From CAYMST01 sp964393115 (GTDB lineage: Bacteria > Bacteroidota > Bacteroidia > Cytophagales > Cyclobacteriaceae): a stretch of 12,180 nucleotides of DNA. The notes beneath the pieces were generated by a model. It saw nothing but the letters and a program-made list of their open reading frames with translations. It searched no databases and had not been told where the DNA came from. Both the position numbers and the translations under genes were made by a program. Shown one piece after another: positions 1 to 6,528 of this stretch (its first letter is position 1; each line of letters opens with the position of its first letter). Location: contig CAYMST010000140.1 of NCBI GenBank assembly GCA_964393115.1, positions 1 through 12,180 of the forward strand, in the 5' to 3' direction.

Positions 1-147
1 TAACGCCGAACAGATACCTAGAACCTGAATGGTAATTGGGTTATCATCCGAAAGAGGATCAGCAACTAGTTTTTTTCTTCTTTTCGAGAGAAGCGGCTCA
101 GCTGGAGCTTTTACTTCTTCTACTTTCTCAAGAGTTTCTGTAGACAT
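1..147 (-). CDS. nqrD: Na+-translocating NADH:quinone reductase subunit D (N-terminal part, cut by window edge)
   Basis: Only the first 49 residues lie in the window; the gene continues past position 1. They end in NNP-type and GICSAL motifs (DDNPITIQVLGICSAL), which match the start of NqrD. NqrD is an integral membrane subunit of the sodium pump. Cys46 aligns with Vibrio NqrD Cys29, one of the ligands of the intramembrane 2Fe-2S cluster shared with NqrE. The ATG is at 147, 15 bases after the nqrC stop, so it is the fourth gene of the operon. The N-terminus is about 17 residues longer than in Vibrio and is rich in Glu, Lys and Arg; the start is the only ATG that fits, but a shorter form cannot be excluded. 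Identification rests on the motif and on gene order. Confidence 0.9.
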   Translation of the reverse strand, partial: MSTETLEKVEEVKAPAEPLLSKRRKKLVADPLSDDNPITIQVLGICSAL

Positions 148-162
148 AATATGCTCTATTTA

Positions 163-927
163 TTACTCAGCTACAGCTAATCCGCCCTGAGTTGATTTTG
201 TATTACTAATAAATGCCGAATAAAACTTCAAATAGCTAAGAAGCATTTCGTTAACACCGTTTCCAGTCATGGTAGCACCAGACATTCCATCAACGTGGTG
301 ATCATCTAATGGAAGCCCTTTCTCTCCTTTCACCATCGATACAGATTGTAAAGAGTTAGCGCCATCAAACACCTTTTTTCCTTTATAGCGATCCTGAATT
401 TCCGCTGACGAAATCCTCGCGCCCAAACCTGGAGTTTCTGTTTTATGATCAAAAGCGATACCCTTGATCGTATTTAGATCACTTTCCAAGGCCAAGAAAC
501 CCGAAATCCAATCCCATAGACCAGCTCCAAACATAGGCAATACGTAAGCATCCACTTTTGTTGGTACTGATTCGTTCATGTACATGAACACAGGAAAGTA
601 TCGCTCGCTAGGGTCAATTTTATGATTCTTCTGAATATTGATATTCTCAGCAACCAGTTTATTACCTTTTTTGTCGGTAGTAACCTCTTTACCATTCACA
701 TCAATAACCTTTGAAGTCATCCTTTTGCTATAAAGCTCAAGAATCTGTTTTGGATCCTCAATACTAGAGATGTCCATAACCGCACCAAGAATCTTTTTCT
801 TAGTATCCAGTTCTACTTGTCGCTTCTGAGCAGGTTTAAGCACTTCAGAAGTGAATGACAACAGCCCTCCTACGATAATCGTCAGAGCGACTGAAAATAT
901 GATAATGTAAGAATTAGACTGCTGCAC
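163..927 (-). CDS. nqrC: Na+-translocating NADH:quinone reductase subunit C (covalent FMN)
   Basis: This 254-residue protein is the NqrC subunit of the Na+-NQR complex, which passes electrons from NADH to quinone and pumps sodium across the inner membrane. One N-terminal membrane helix (about residues 6-26) anchors a periplasmic FMN-binding domain. The flavinylation motif DGMSGATMT lies at residues 213-221; in this family ApbE links FMN by a phosphoester to the last Thr, here Thr221. ETPGLGA (about 164-170) is another typical NqrC/RnfG stretch. The length is normal for the family. The start codon lies inside the end of nqrB (14-base overlap) and nqrD follows 15 bases after the stop, so co-transcription and coupled translation are likely. 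There are no signs of damage. ApbE itself is not in the window. Confidence 0.97.
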   Translation of the reverse strand: MQQSNSYIIIFSVALTIIVGGLLSFTSEVLKPAQKRQVELDTKKKILGAVMDISSIEDPKQILELYSKRMTSKVIDVNGKEVTTDKKGNKLVAENINIQKNHKIDPSERYFPVFMYMNESVPTKVDAYVLPMFGAGLWDWISGFLALESDLNTIKGIAFDHKTETPGLGARISSAEIQDRYKGKKVFDGANSLQSVSMVKGEKGLPLDDHHVDGMSGATMTGNGVNEMLLSYLKFYSAFISNTKSTQGGLAVAE

Positions 928-2098
928 GACTTAATCTTCTTTTCTTGTTTGCTTGAACTACATAATAATCAATAAATGAAGCGAATATATTCATGAATAA
1001 AATCGCCATCATGATTCCTTCAGGGTATGCTGGATTGAATACACGAATTAATACCGTTAACAACCCAATTAAGAATCCATAAATCCACTTTCCAGTTTCA
1101 GTTTGTGAAGCACTCACTGGGTCAGTCGCCATATAAACAGCTCCAAACGCCATACCACCGATTACCCAATGATAATGTGGAGGTAAATTCATGAATTCAT
1201 TTGCTCCTACCATATTGAATATAGCGCCCATGAAATAAGATCCAGCAAATACCGAAACGATAATTTTCCAACTACCAACTCCAGTAAGTGCTAGTATCAC
1301 GGCACCTATTAAACACATCAGTGTAGATGTTTCACCAATACAACCCGGAATGGTTCCTAAGAACATATTTTCAAATGTAAACCCGGCGGCGTTCAAGTCC
1401 GCGACCAGAGATGTCGACGACGAGGTTGCTACAGCGTTTGCTCCTAATGCAAGTGGAGTTGCTCCTGTATACCCTTCAATTGGAGTCTTATCACCAAGGT
1501 ATGTCCAAACATCACCTGAGATCTGAGAAGGATAGGCGAAATATAGGAATGCCCGTGCCACTAAAGCGACGTTGAAGATGTTCATTCCAGTACCTCCAAA
1601 TGCCTCTTTACCTAAAACAACAGCAAACACCGTTGCCAGTGCTACTTGCCATAATGGGATCGATGCTGGCATTACTAGCGGAATTAACATTCCAGAAACT
1701 AGGAATCCTTCGTTTACTTCGTGTTTTCTGATCGTAGCAAAGATAAACTCCACTCCTAGACCAACAGAGTACGAAACCGCAACAATTGGTAAAACCTTTA
1801 TCGCTCCGATTAACAAGATGTCTAATAGCTCACCTTGCTCTCCTGTAGCTAAGAAATGCTGATAACCAGTATTCCATATTCCAAATAACAAACATGGTAG
1901 TAGATAGATGATCACCGTCATCATCATCCTCTTCAAATCGATAGCGTCCCTTATCTGAACCCCTGTAGCCTTAGTTACACTTTTCGGTGCGAGTAGCAAC
2001 GTTTCGTGCGCTTCGTAGATGTAAAAGAACTTCTCCCATTTACCACCTTTTTCGAAGTTAGGCCTTACTTTATCAAAGAAATTTTCAATGAATTGCAT
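914..2098 (-). CDS. nqrB: Na+-translocating NADH:quinone reductase subunit B (covalent FMN)
   Basis: NqrB is the large integral membrane subunit of the sodium pump, carrying a covalent FMN and the likely route for Na+. The 394-residue product has many hydrophobic helices from about residue 58 to the end and the conserved stretches GKEAFGGTGMNIFNVALVAR (163-182) and YMATDPVSASQT in the C-terminal third. The flavinylation site reads EGYTGATPL (208-216), with FMN expected on Thr214. The first motif residue is Thr rather than the common Ser, a variation accepted for NqrB (S/T-GAT). The N-terminal part (residues 1-56) is cytoplasmic and typical of the family. It starts 8 bases after the nqrA stop and overlaps nqrC by 14 bases, so it belongs to the nqrABCD operon. 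Confidence 0.97.
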   Translation of the reverse strand: MQFIENFFDKVRPNFEKGGKWEKFFYIYEAHETLLLAPKSVTKATGVQIRDAIDLKRMMMTVIIYLLPCLLFGIWNTGYQHFLATGEQGELLDILLIGAIKVLPIVAVSYSVGLGVEFIFATIRKHEVNEGFLVSGMLIPLVMPASIPLWQVALATVFAVVLGKEAFGGTGMNIFNVALVARAFLYFAYPSQISGDVWTYLGDKTPIEGYTGATPLALGANAVATSSSTSLVADLNAAGFTFENMFLGTIPGCIGETSTLMCLIGAVILALTGVGSWKIIVSVFAGSYFMGAIFNMVGANEFMNLPPHYHWVIGGMAFGAVYMATDPVSASQTETGKWIYGFLIGLLTVLIRVFNPAYPEGIMMAILFMNIFASFIDYYVVQANKKRRLSRAAV

Positions 2099-2106
2099 GT
2101 ATCCCT

Positions 2107-3471
2107 CTAGCTATTAATAAGTAAGTTAATTCCTGTTCTAAGTATCGCCTGTACGTCATGCTTGGAAACATCCACAAATTCGCATAATGCAAGGTCTTCT
2201 TCTACTAACTCGTAGATCCCTAAAGCTTCCATTTCATCATAGTCTTCTGCCAAAATAGCTTTCAACAGATATGTTGGAAGGACATCCATTGGCGTCACTT
2301 GCTCAAATACGCCAGAAGCAACAAAAGCTCGATGCTGACCTCTGGTGTTCGTGTCAAGCGAAAACTCTTTCTTACCGTTTAGGAAAGAAAGAAGACCAAA
2401 CGCTCGATGGAAACTTAATTTTTTAGTACTTGGTAATATCCAGCCGAATAACTCGTGATAGTTACCTTCTTTAATGGCTGTCACCTGGTTATGGTAGAAA
2501 CCAATGTAACCTGTTGTATCTATTTTCTCACCGGTAAGCACATTACCAGAGATCACTCTGATATTATCCGAGGCAAGGTTTCCTTCAACAAACTTGTTCA
2601 CACAAGCTCCAGAATATGTTTTAAAATACTTCGCGTCTTTAATCTGATCACCGCCTACGGCAACAGGACGAGAAGTATCGTATTTTCCTTCTAAAAGCAG
2701 TTTTCCGATCTGAACTACTCCATATGGAGAAACCGTCCAAACTTTTTCTCCTTTGTTGATCGGATTCAAATGGTGAATTTGAACACCTACATTTCCCGAA
2801 GGGTGAGGACCAGCGAATTTGGTTAGCTCAACGCCTTCTAATGAGCTGAATATAGACTCAACTTCTGATTTCCCGTCCAGGTTTACATGTACACTACCAG
2901 AAGTAAGTTTCTTTAATGCTTCTATCCCCGCTTGGAAGTATGCATCTTCTCCTTTTAGCGCAAACCCGATGCTTGGAGCAAGCGGATGAGTGTCAAATGT
3001 TGAGATAAAAATTGCCTTTGGCGTATCGGTAGGGTCTGCTACGATACCATAAGGGCGTTGAATAAGATTTGGCCAAACTCCTCCTGCACTGAGCGCCTGG
3101 ACAGCAGTATCTCGATCCAATGCCTTAATATCCGAAATCGAGTATTTTGAGTATTGTTCAAATTCGATTTCCTTATCAGCTAAAATCTTGATCTCCAGAA
3201 GCTTTCTTTTCTCGCCTCTCTTGATCTCGATGATTTCACCGCTAACAGGTGCTGCGTAGCTTACGCTTTCCACCATCTTATCATATAAAACTGGTGTCCC
3301 CGCTTTTACAGTATCACCCTCTTTTACATGAAGTTTGGGCCTTACCATACCCAAAAAGTCTGTTGGCTTGATGGCAAAAGTCTCCGGTTGAACCCCGGAC
3401 TCTATCTCTAACTTAGCTTTTCCAGCCAAATTAATGTCAAACCCTTTTTTTAGTTTTATCGTTTGTGACAT
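2107..3471 (-). CDS. nqrA: Na+-translocating NADH:quinone reductase subunit A
   Basis: NqrA is the peripheral cytoplasmic subunit of Na+-NQR, related to RnfC, and sits on NqrB near the quinone site. The protein (454 residues from this start) begins with the family hallmark IKLKKGFDINLAGKA. A barrel-sandwich/lipoyl-like segment follows (about residues 45-100, containing YAAPVSGEI). Later come family stretches such as HPSGNVGVQIHHLNP and GYIGFYHNQVT. I prefer the ATG at 3471 because it gives MSQTIKLKKGF; an in-frame GTG at 3477 would add MS and is the alternative. It is the first gene of the operon, with nqrB 8 bases downstream. A candidate -7 promoter box lies about 40 bases upstream. Length and motifs indicate an intact gene. 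Confidence 0.96.
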   Translation of the reverse strand: MSQTIKLKKGFDINLAGKAKLEIESGVQPETFAIKPTDFLGMVRPKLHVKEGDTVKAGTPVLYDKMVESVSYAAPVSGEIIEIKRGEKRKLLEIKILADKEIEFEQYSKYSISDIKALDRDTAVQALSAGGVWPNLIQRPYGIVADPTDTPKAIFISTFDTHPLAPSIGFALKGEDAYFQAGIEALKKLTSGSVHVNLDGKSEVESIFSSLEGVELTKFAGPHPSGNVGVQIHHLNPINKGEKVWTVSPYGVVQIGKLLLEGKYDTSRPVAVGGDQIKDAKYFKTYSGACVNKFVEGNLASDNIRVISGNVLTGEKIDTTGYIGFYHNQVTAIKEGNYHELFGWILPSTKKLSFHRAFGLLSFLNGKKEFSLDTNTRGQHRAFVASGVFEQVTPMDVLPTYLLKAILAEDYDEMEALGIYELVEEDLALCEFVDVSKHDVQAILRTGINLLINS

Positions 3472-3479
3472 CGACACAT

Positions 3480-4039
3480 TTTAGGAATATCCCCCCATTA
3501 AATCGCGACAAAATTAATAAAAATAAGTTCCTGCGGAATCCTAGTTTTTATTAAGAATCATTCTAAACAAGAAAAGATTTATTTATGATTAATCATCGTA
3601 GAAAAGGGACAACTAAGATTTCAATCTTGTTGTTTGACTTATTCGAAAGAAACGATTATTCCTAGAGAACAGAACATACAGTAAATGTAGAACCGTTTGT
3701 AATTGAACTATTGGGTAATGACTTAAACTTGTAAACCGAACTCTATAATCCAAAGGGAATGAATAACTAAAGCATCTGCCTTTAAACTAGGCATTCCCAA
3801 TTCAACCTTTCGATTAAAGTCTGTAAGTAAAGCGAAAGGATCGCTACAGCAAGATCGTACAGGATAATAAAGGTTGTCAAAAAGCAAATTAAGACCGTTG
3901 AGGTTTCAATAGATCATTTATTTGTCTATGAATTGAATGTCTAATAAATCAACGTCCTAAAGTCGTTTCACATAACACCAAACACTTGTCTAATTGGGCG
4001 CCATGTTAAAAAGGCCTTAGTGTCATACGCGGCATACTG
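3480..4039. other. Intergenic region between divergent nqrA and the envelope cassette, no gene seen
   Basis: About 560 bases with stops in all frames and no convincing coding sequence, tRNA or other RNA gene. Visible items are the nqrA -7 box (3509-3516), a perfect 12-base palindrome ATGATTAATCAT at 3585-3596, and an inverted repeat CCTTTCG/CGAAAGG at 3806-3812 and 3833-3839 with a 20-base loop. None has an assigned role. The length is generous for a divergent promoter region, so an unrecognised small RNA or a lost gene is possible. Confidence 0.5.
3509..3516 (-). promoter_or_regulatory. Candidate -7 box of the nqr operon promoter
   Basis: On the minus strand this reads TAATTTTG, an exact match to the Bacteroidota -7 consensus TAnnTTTG, and the same octamer found before the desaturase gene at 7516-7523. 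It lies 37 bases before the preferred nqrA start, giving a leader of roughly 30 bases. No TTTG is found at the expected -33 distance, which lowers confidence. Confidence 0.35.
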
Positions 4040-4057
4040 CCATAAAGATCTTTACGG
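4040..4057. promoter_or_regulatory. Candidate operator: 18-base near-palindrome at the cassette promoter
   Basis: The sequence CCATAAAGATCTTTACGG is an inverted repeat with a perfect 12-base core, TAAAGATCTTTA (4043-4054), and only one mismatched pair over 18 bases. It covers the position where the -33 element of the downstream promoter should sit, so a dimeric regulator bound here could block or recruit RNA polymerase. The role is inference; no regulator gene is adjacent. Confidence 0.35.
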
Positions 4058-4080
4058 ACGCGAAAATTTCACTATTTTTG
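4051..4080 (+). promoter_or_regulatory. Candidate Bacteroidota promoter of the three-gene envelope cassette
   Basis: TATTTTTG at 4073-4080 matches the -7 consensus TAnnTTTG exactly. TTTA at 4051-4054, 18 bases upstream, is one base off the -33 TTTG. Transcription would start near 4086, leaving a leader of about 15 bases before the ATG at 4102. This also argues against the in-frame TTG at 4078 as a start, because it lies inside the box. Confidence 0.5.
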
Positions 4081-4101
4081 TTGGCTAATTTACGCAGTTC
4101 T

Positions 4102-4833
4102 ATGTCTTCCTTGAAACCAACATTAGCACTCATAGTAGTGTTTTGCACTTGTCAATCAACGCTATTTGCTCAAAAATATAATTACCCAATTGGCAAATCT
4201 GCCCTAAAGCTTAATTTAGGGTCTCTTGTGAATACAAATCATGGATTCGGAATTTTACCTGAAATTCATTTTGAAAGGGCGATAGATCGTGAAAGTGAAC
4301 TTTCAATTATTTGGGGTTACAATTTACTGTATAAAAGTTCATTAATCAAAGGTCCAGAAGCCCCCCCTGTCCGTTTTTCAGAAGATATTCTTCTATCCTG
4401 GTTGGATATTACGGTTCCTAGCGAAGCGACTTATAATTCATATTTTCAAGGACTATTGCGTTCATGGTTAAAATTAAATTACCGCATTTATTTTGGCAAA
4501 AAAGAACGCCGAGGTTTATTTATTGGTGCAAGTGTTGATGCGCATTTATTTAAGCACTATGACACCCGAAAAGAAATATATTTTCCGTCTAAGCCTAAAA
4601 TTGTATACTCTATTGAACCAGGGTTTTCTTATCAGTTTGGTTATCGTTTTCGCTTTCTATTTAAAGAAGAGGAACGTTTCAGGAAAATATTTTTAGAAGC
4701 CTACATGTCAAACGGAACATTCAAAATCAACACTGATAAGGAGAAATGGTTTGAATCATGGGTTAGATTTCAAGATCAAAAAACAGCAGTTAAATATCCC
4801 GCTGGTGGAATTGTTATAGGATATCAATTTTAA
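4102..4833 (+). CDS. Secreted putative outer-membrane beta-barrel protein, first gene of cassette
   Basis: The 243-residue product is not one I recognise by name. It begins with a clear signal peptide (residues 1-23, hydrophobic core ALIVVFCTCQSTLFA, cleavage likely before Gln24). The rest has alternating hydrophobic/polar stretches with many aromatic residues, for example LKLNYRIYFG (124-132) and GLFIGASVDAHLF (138-150), and it ends in Tyr-Gln-Phe. A terminal Phe is common in outer-membrane barrels. The pattern loosely recalls DUF3575-type small barrels, but I cannot confirm that. The ATG at 4102 is preferred over an upstream TTG because it gives a standard signal peptide and lies just downstream of a promoter. 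The next gene starts 12 bases after the stop. Base composition looks more A/T-rich than the nqr or E2 genes. Confidence 0.75.
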   Translation: MSSLKPTLALIVVFCTCQSTLFAQKYNYPIGKSALKLNLGSLVNTNHGFGILPEIHFERAIDRESELSIIWGYNLLYKSSLIKGPEAPPVRFSEDILLSWLDITVPSEATYNSYFQGLLRSWLKLNYRIYFGKKERRGLFIGASVDAHLFKHYDTRKEIYFPSKPKIVYSIEPGFSYQFGYRFRFLFKEEERFRKIFLEAYMSNGTFKINTDKEKWFESWVRFQDQKTAVKYPAGGIVIGYQF

Positions 4834-4845
4834 GCACGAGTTAGT

Positions 4846-5421
4846 ATGAGGATTTTAATTTTATACTTTGTTTTTTTTCCTTTCTTAAGCTGGGCACAAA
4901 TCAGCTTCCCAAAGGACACAGTGTTCCATGAAGCTAAAATATCTTTAGCATCTGTCACCAGAAATGAAGGGAGTTGGAGAGGCTTTAATTCAAATAGAAG
5001 GCGTTTAGACTTTTTTGAAATAGCCTATGAGCGCATCATTAGGAGAAAAATGGGAATTAATTCTTCCGTAGGTTGGGTTGACGGAAAATATAAACTTAAC
5101 ACTGACTTAAGATTTTATTCAAAAGTTAAATCTTATGGCAATTTTGTTGGTTTAAACCTTATCGCATTTGGCGAAGGAAAAAACAATGGTGATTATGAGA
5201 ACGCAAATGTTCTAGATGCTTTTGTGCTTGCGAGTTTAGGTCACAAATGGTTAACCAAGTCCAAAAAGTACAGCTTAGAAATTTATTTCAGTTTCGGTCG
5301 AAAAATTGCTAAATGGGGAGAGGAGCGTTCCTACTCTGATATAGGTCATCGATGGGGAGCAGAATACAATTTCCGATTAGGCAAGAGATTCGGAACCTTA
5401 AAGAAGCTATCAAAAAAATGA
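4846..5421 (+). CDS. Secreted putative outer-membrane protein, second gene of cassette
   Basis: A 191-residue protein of unknown function. Residues 1-17 form a short signal peptide (MRILILYFVFFPFLSWA) with cleavage likely before Gln18. The mature part is strongly basic and aromatic, with beta-strand-like alternation: FEIAYERIIRRKMGINSSVGW, a strand pair around FVGLNLIAFGEG, then SLEIYFSFGRKI and RWGAEYNFRLGKRF near the end. This fits a small 8-stranded barrel, possibly DUF3575-like; that is inference from pattern only. A lysine-rich tail (KKLSKK) follows the last predicted strand. It lies 12 bases after the first cassette gene, and its TGA overlaps the ATG of the lipoprotein gene (ATGA), so the three are very probably co-transcribed. 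Confidence 0.75.
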   Translation: MRILILYFVFFPFLSWAQISFPKDTVFHEAKISLASVTRNEGSWRGFNSNRRRLDFFEIAYERIIRRKMGINSSVGWVDGKYKLNTDLRFYSKVKSYGNFVGLNLIAFGEGKNNGDYENANVLDAFVLASLGHKWLTKSKKYSLEIYFSFGRKIAKWGEERSYSDIGHRWGAEYNFRLGKRFGTLKKLSKK

Positions 5422-6137
5422 GTAAATATTTCCACATATCAGCGTATTTCGTTCTACTCATTTCAGCATGTGAGCAAATAGATGAACCCTCTAAAAACTT
5501 TAAAATCCAAGTGAACTATAAAGATGAGGCATTAGCGGAAGGCAGAATTGTTTTTTTTGGAGACGTGCCTGGTTACTACATTCCGTACTCTGAGTCTCGT
5601 TGGTACATAAATGATGGCGAGGTTGATATTAGTAATGCTATTTTCGGAGAGTATGGGTTAGCCATACACGGAAGAAAAAATGGTTACGACACCTATACAT
5701 ACTACCACACTATAATTGTATCTGATACGTCTCAACTATATACTGTTGATATCACTCCATTTGTGCGAGATGCTAACATTGATTTGTCCGATGTTAAAGA
5801 TCAAAATCACTTATTTAATGGAGAGTTTGTTTTTTTACATGAAAATTGGCCTTTCTCATATTCCACTGACACCATAAGTTTAGATTATGAACTTTCCAGT
5901 GATACAACATCATTAAGGTTGAAAGCAGCATCAGCAGGACAATATACGCTTCTCGTCGGCGTAAAAAGCAACTCTATTGAATCTGAATATAACCTACAAA
6001 AACTAGGAGAATTTAGTTTAGGAGAAAAGCATGATTCTGGAATTTTTGATGACATGCCTTATTTCCCAGAAAATTACAAGCTAGACACAATTCAGCTTTC
6101 TTACAAATGTTGTTTTTGGATGCCGAACACCTTTTAA
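5418..6137 (+). CDS. Putative outer-membrane lipoprotein, third gene of cassette
   Basis: The 239-residue product has a type II signal peptide with lipobox Leu-Ile-Ser-Ala-Cys, so Cys18 should be lipidated. The mature start CEQIDE carries acidic residues soon after the Cys, reminiscent of the Bacteroidota surface-export signal, which suggests the protein may face outward; this is inference. The body looks all-beta (a VNYKDEALAEGRIVFFG segment near residues 32-48 and several Thr/Ser/Tyr-rich strands) and may contain Ig-like or carbohydrate-binding-like domains, but I recognise no family. The end has adjacent Cys231-Cys232 followed by Phe-Trp. The ATG at 5418 overlaps the previous stop as ATGA; the frame stays open farther upstream, but only this start gives a lipoprotein signal. 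No gene follows on this strand. Confidence 0.75.
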   Translation: MSKYFHISAYFVLLISACEQIDEPSKNFKIQVNYKDEALAEGRIVFFGDVPGYYIPYSESRWYINDGEVDISNAIFGEYGLAIHGRKNGYDTYTYYHTIIVSDTSQLYTVDITPFVRDANIDLSDVKDQNHLFNGEFVFLHENWPFSYSTDTISLDYELSSDTTSLRLKAASAGQYTLLVGVKSNSIESEYNLQKLGEFSLGEKHDSGIFDDMPYFPENYKLDTIQLSYKCCFWMPNTF

Positions 6138-6184
6138 TTCCCGACATTATTGAATTTAAGTCTATTGAATATCCTATTAAAGAA

Positions 6185-6209
6185 ATTGCGTTTTCACTCC
6201 TTTCGCAAT
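6185..6209 (-). terminator. Weak hairpin, possible terminator
   Basis: ATTGCG (6185-6190) pairs with CGCAAT (6204-6209) across a 13-base loop. On the minus strand the stem is followed by TTTCTTT, an imperfect T-tract. It lies over 300 bases beyond the desaturase stop and about 50 beyond the lipoprotein stop, so its assignment is doubtful. Confidence 0.22.
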
Positions 6210-6469
6210 CTATATTCCATTAAAAACTGTAGGTTAGATTTTACATCAATGTGTGATTGATAGCCACAAACATTCGCTGCTAAATCCATAAAATCAAATA
6301 AACTTAGCATGCTCAGGTGCAATTGTACGTTGATGATCAAAAACTAATACTTTTTACACCTCTAAAATAGATAAATTACTTGGATCTTCATTTTATAACA
6401 ACTAATAAATTAGTGAGGTCCATGAACGGTATTAAAACCAATAGATCAAGGTTTCAATCAGTAGCAATT

Positions 6470-6494
6470 GTGTTAGACGGCGACTGGCTAACAC
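6470..6494 (-). terminator. Seven-pair hairpin just beyond the desaturase gene
   Basis: GTGTTAG (6470-6476) and CTAACAC (6488-6494) form a perfect 7-pair stem with an 11-base loop. It starts about 35 bases after the desaturase stop, a fitting place for a transcript end, but no T-run follows on either strand. It may instead stabilise the 3' end of the mRNA. Confidence 0.3.
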
Positions 6495-6528
6495 CACCTA
6501 TACGGTAACGGACTATCACCTGTGGTCC

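Larger units (their letters stand above)
6138..6528. other. Gap between converging genes, no coding sequence seen
   Basis: About 390 A/T-rich bases between the ends of the lipoprotein gene and the desaturase gene. I see no gene. It contains two hairpin-forming inverted repeats (6185-6209 and 6470-6494) and a short inverted repeat ACTAAT/ATTAGT at 6401-6414. Neither longer hairpin has a good T-tract in the plus direction, so the terminators of the two converging genes are not certain. Confidence 0.5.

Noticed and set aside
1572..2694. Plus-strand open frames opposite nqrB and nqrA
   Set aside because: They lie antisense to strongly conserved genes and show no features of their own.
3480..4039. 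tRNA, CRISPR or small-gene content in the 560-base gap
   Set aside because: No cloverleaf, no regularly spaced repeats and no frame with credible coding signs.
4078..4101. TTG at 4078 as the start of the first cassette gene
   Set aside because: It lies inside the -7 promoter box, and the ATG at 4102 gives a normal signal peptide.
5352..5417. Longer N-terminus for the cassette lipoprotein
   Set aside because: Starting at 5418 gives an ATGA overlap and a clean type II signal peptide; the upstream 22 codons overlap the previous gene and would bury the signal.
3901..6460. The ten-base words AGGTTTCAAT and CAATAGATCA occur on both sides of the envelope cassette (near 3900-3916 and 6438-6457), suggesting insertion repeats
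   Set aside because: They are in different relative order, short and A/T-rich, and many ten-base words recur by chance in 12 kb. There is no transposase or integrase.
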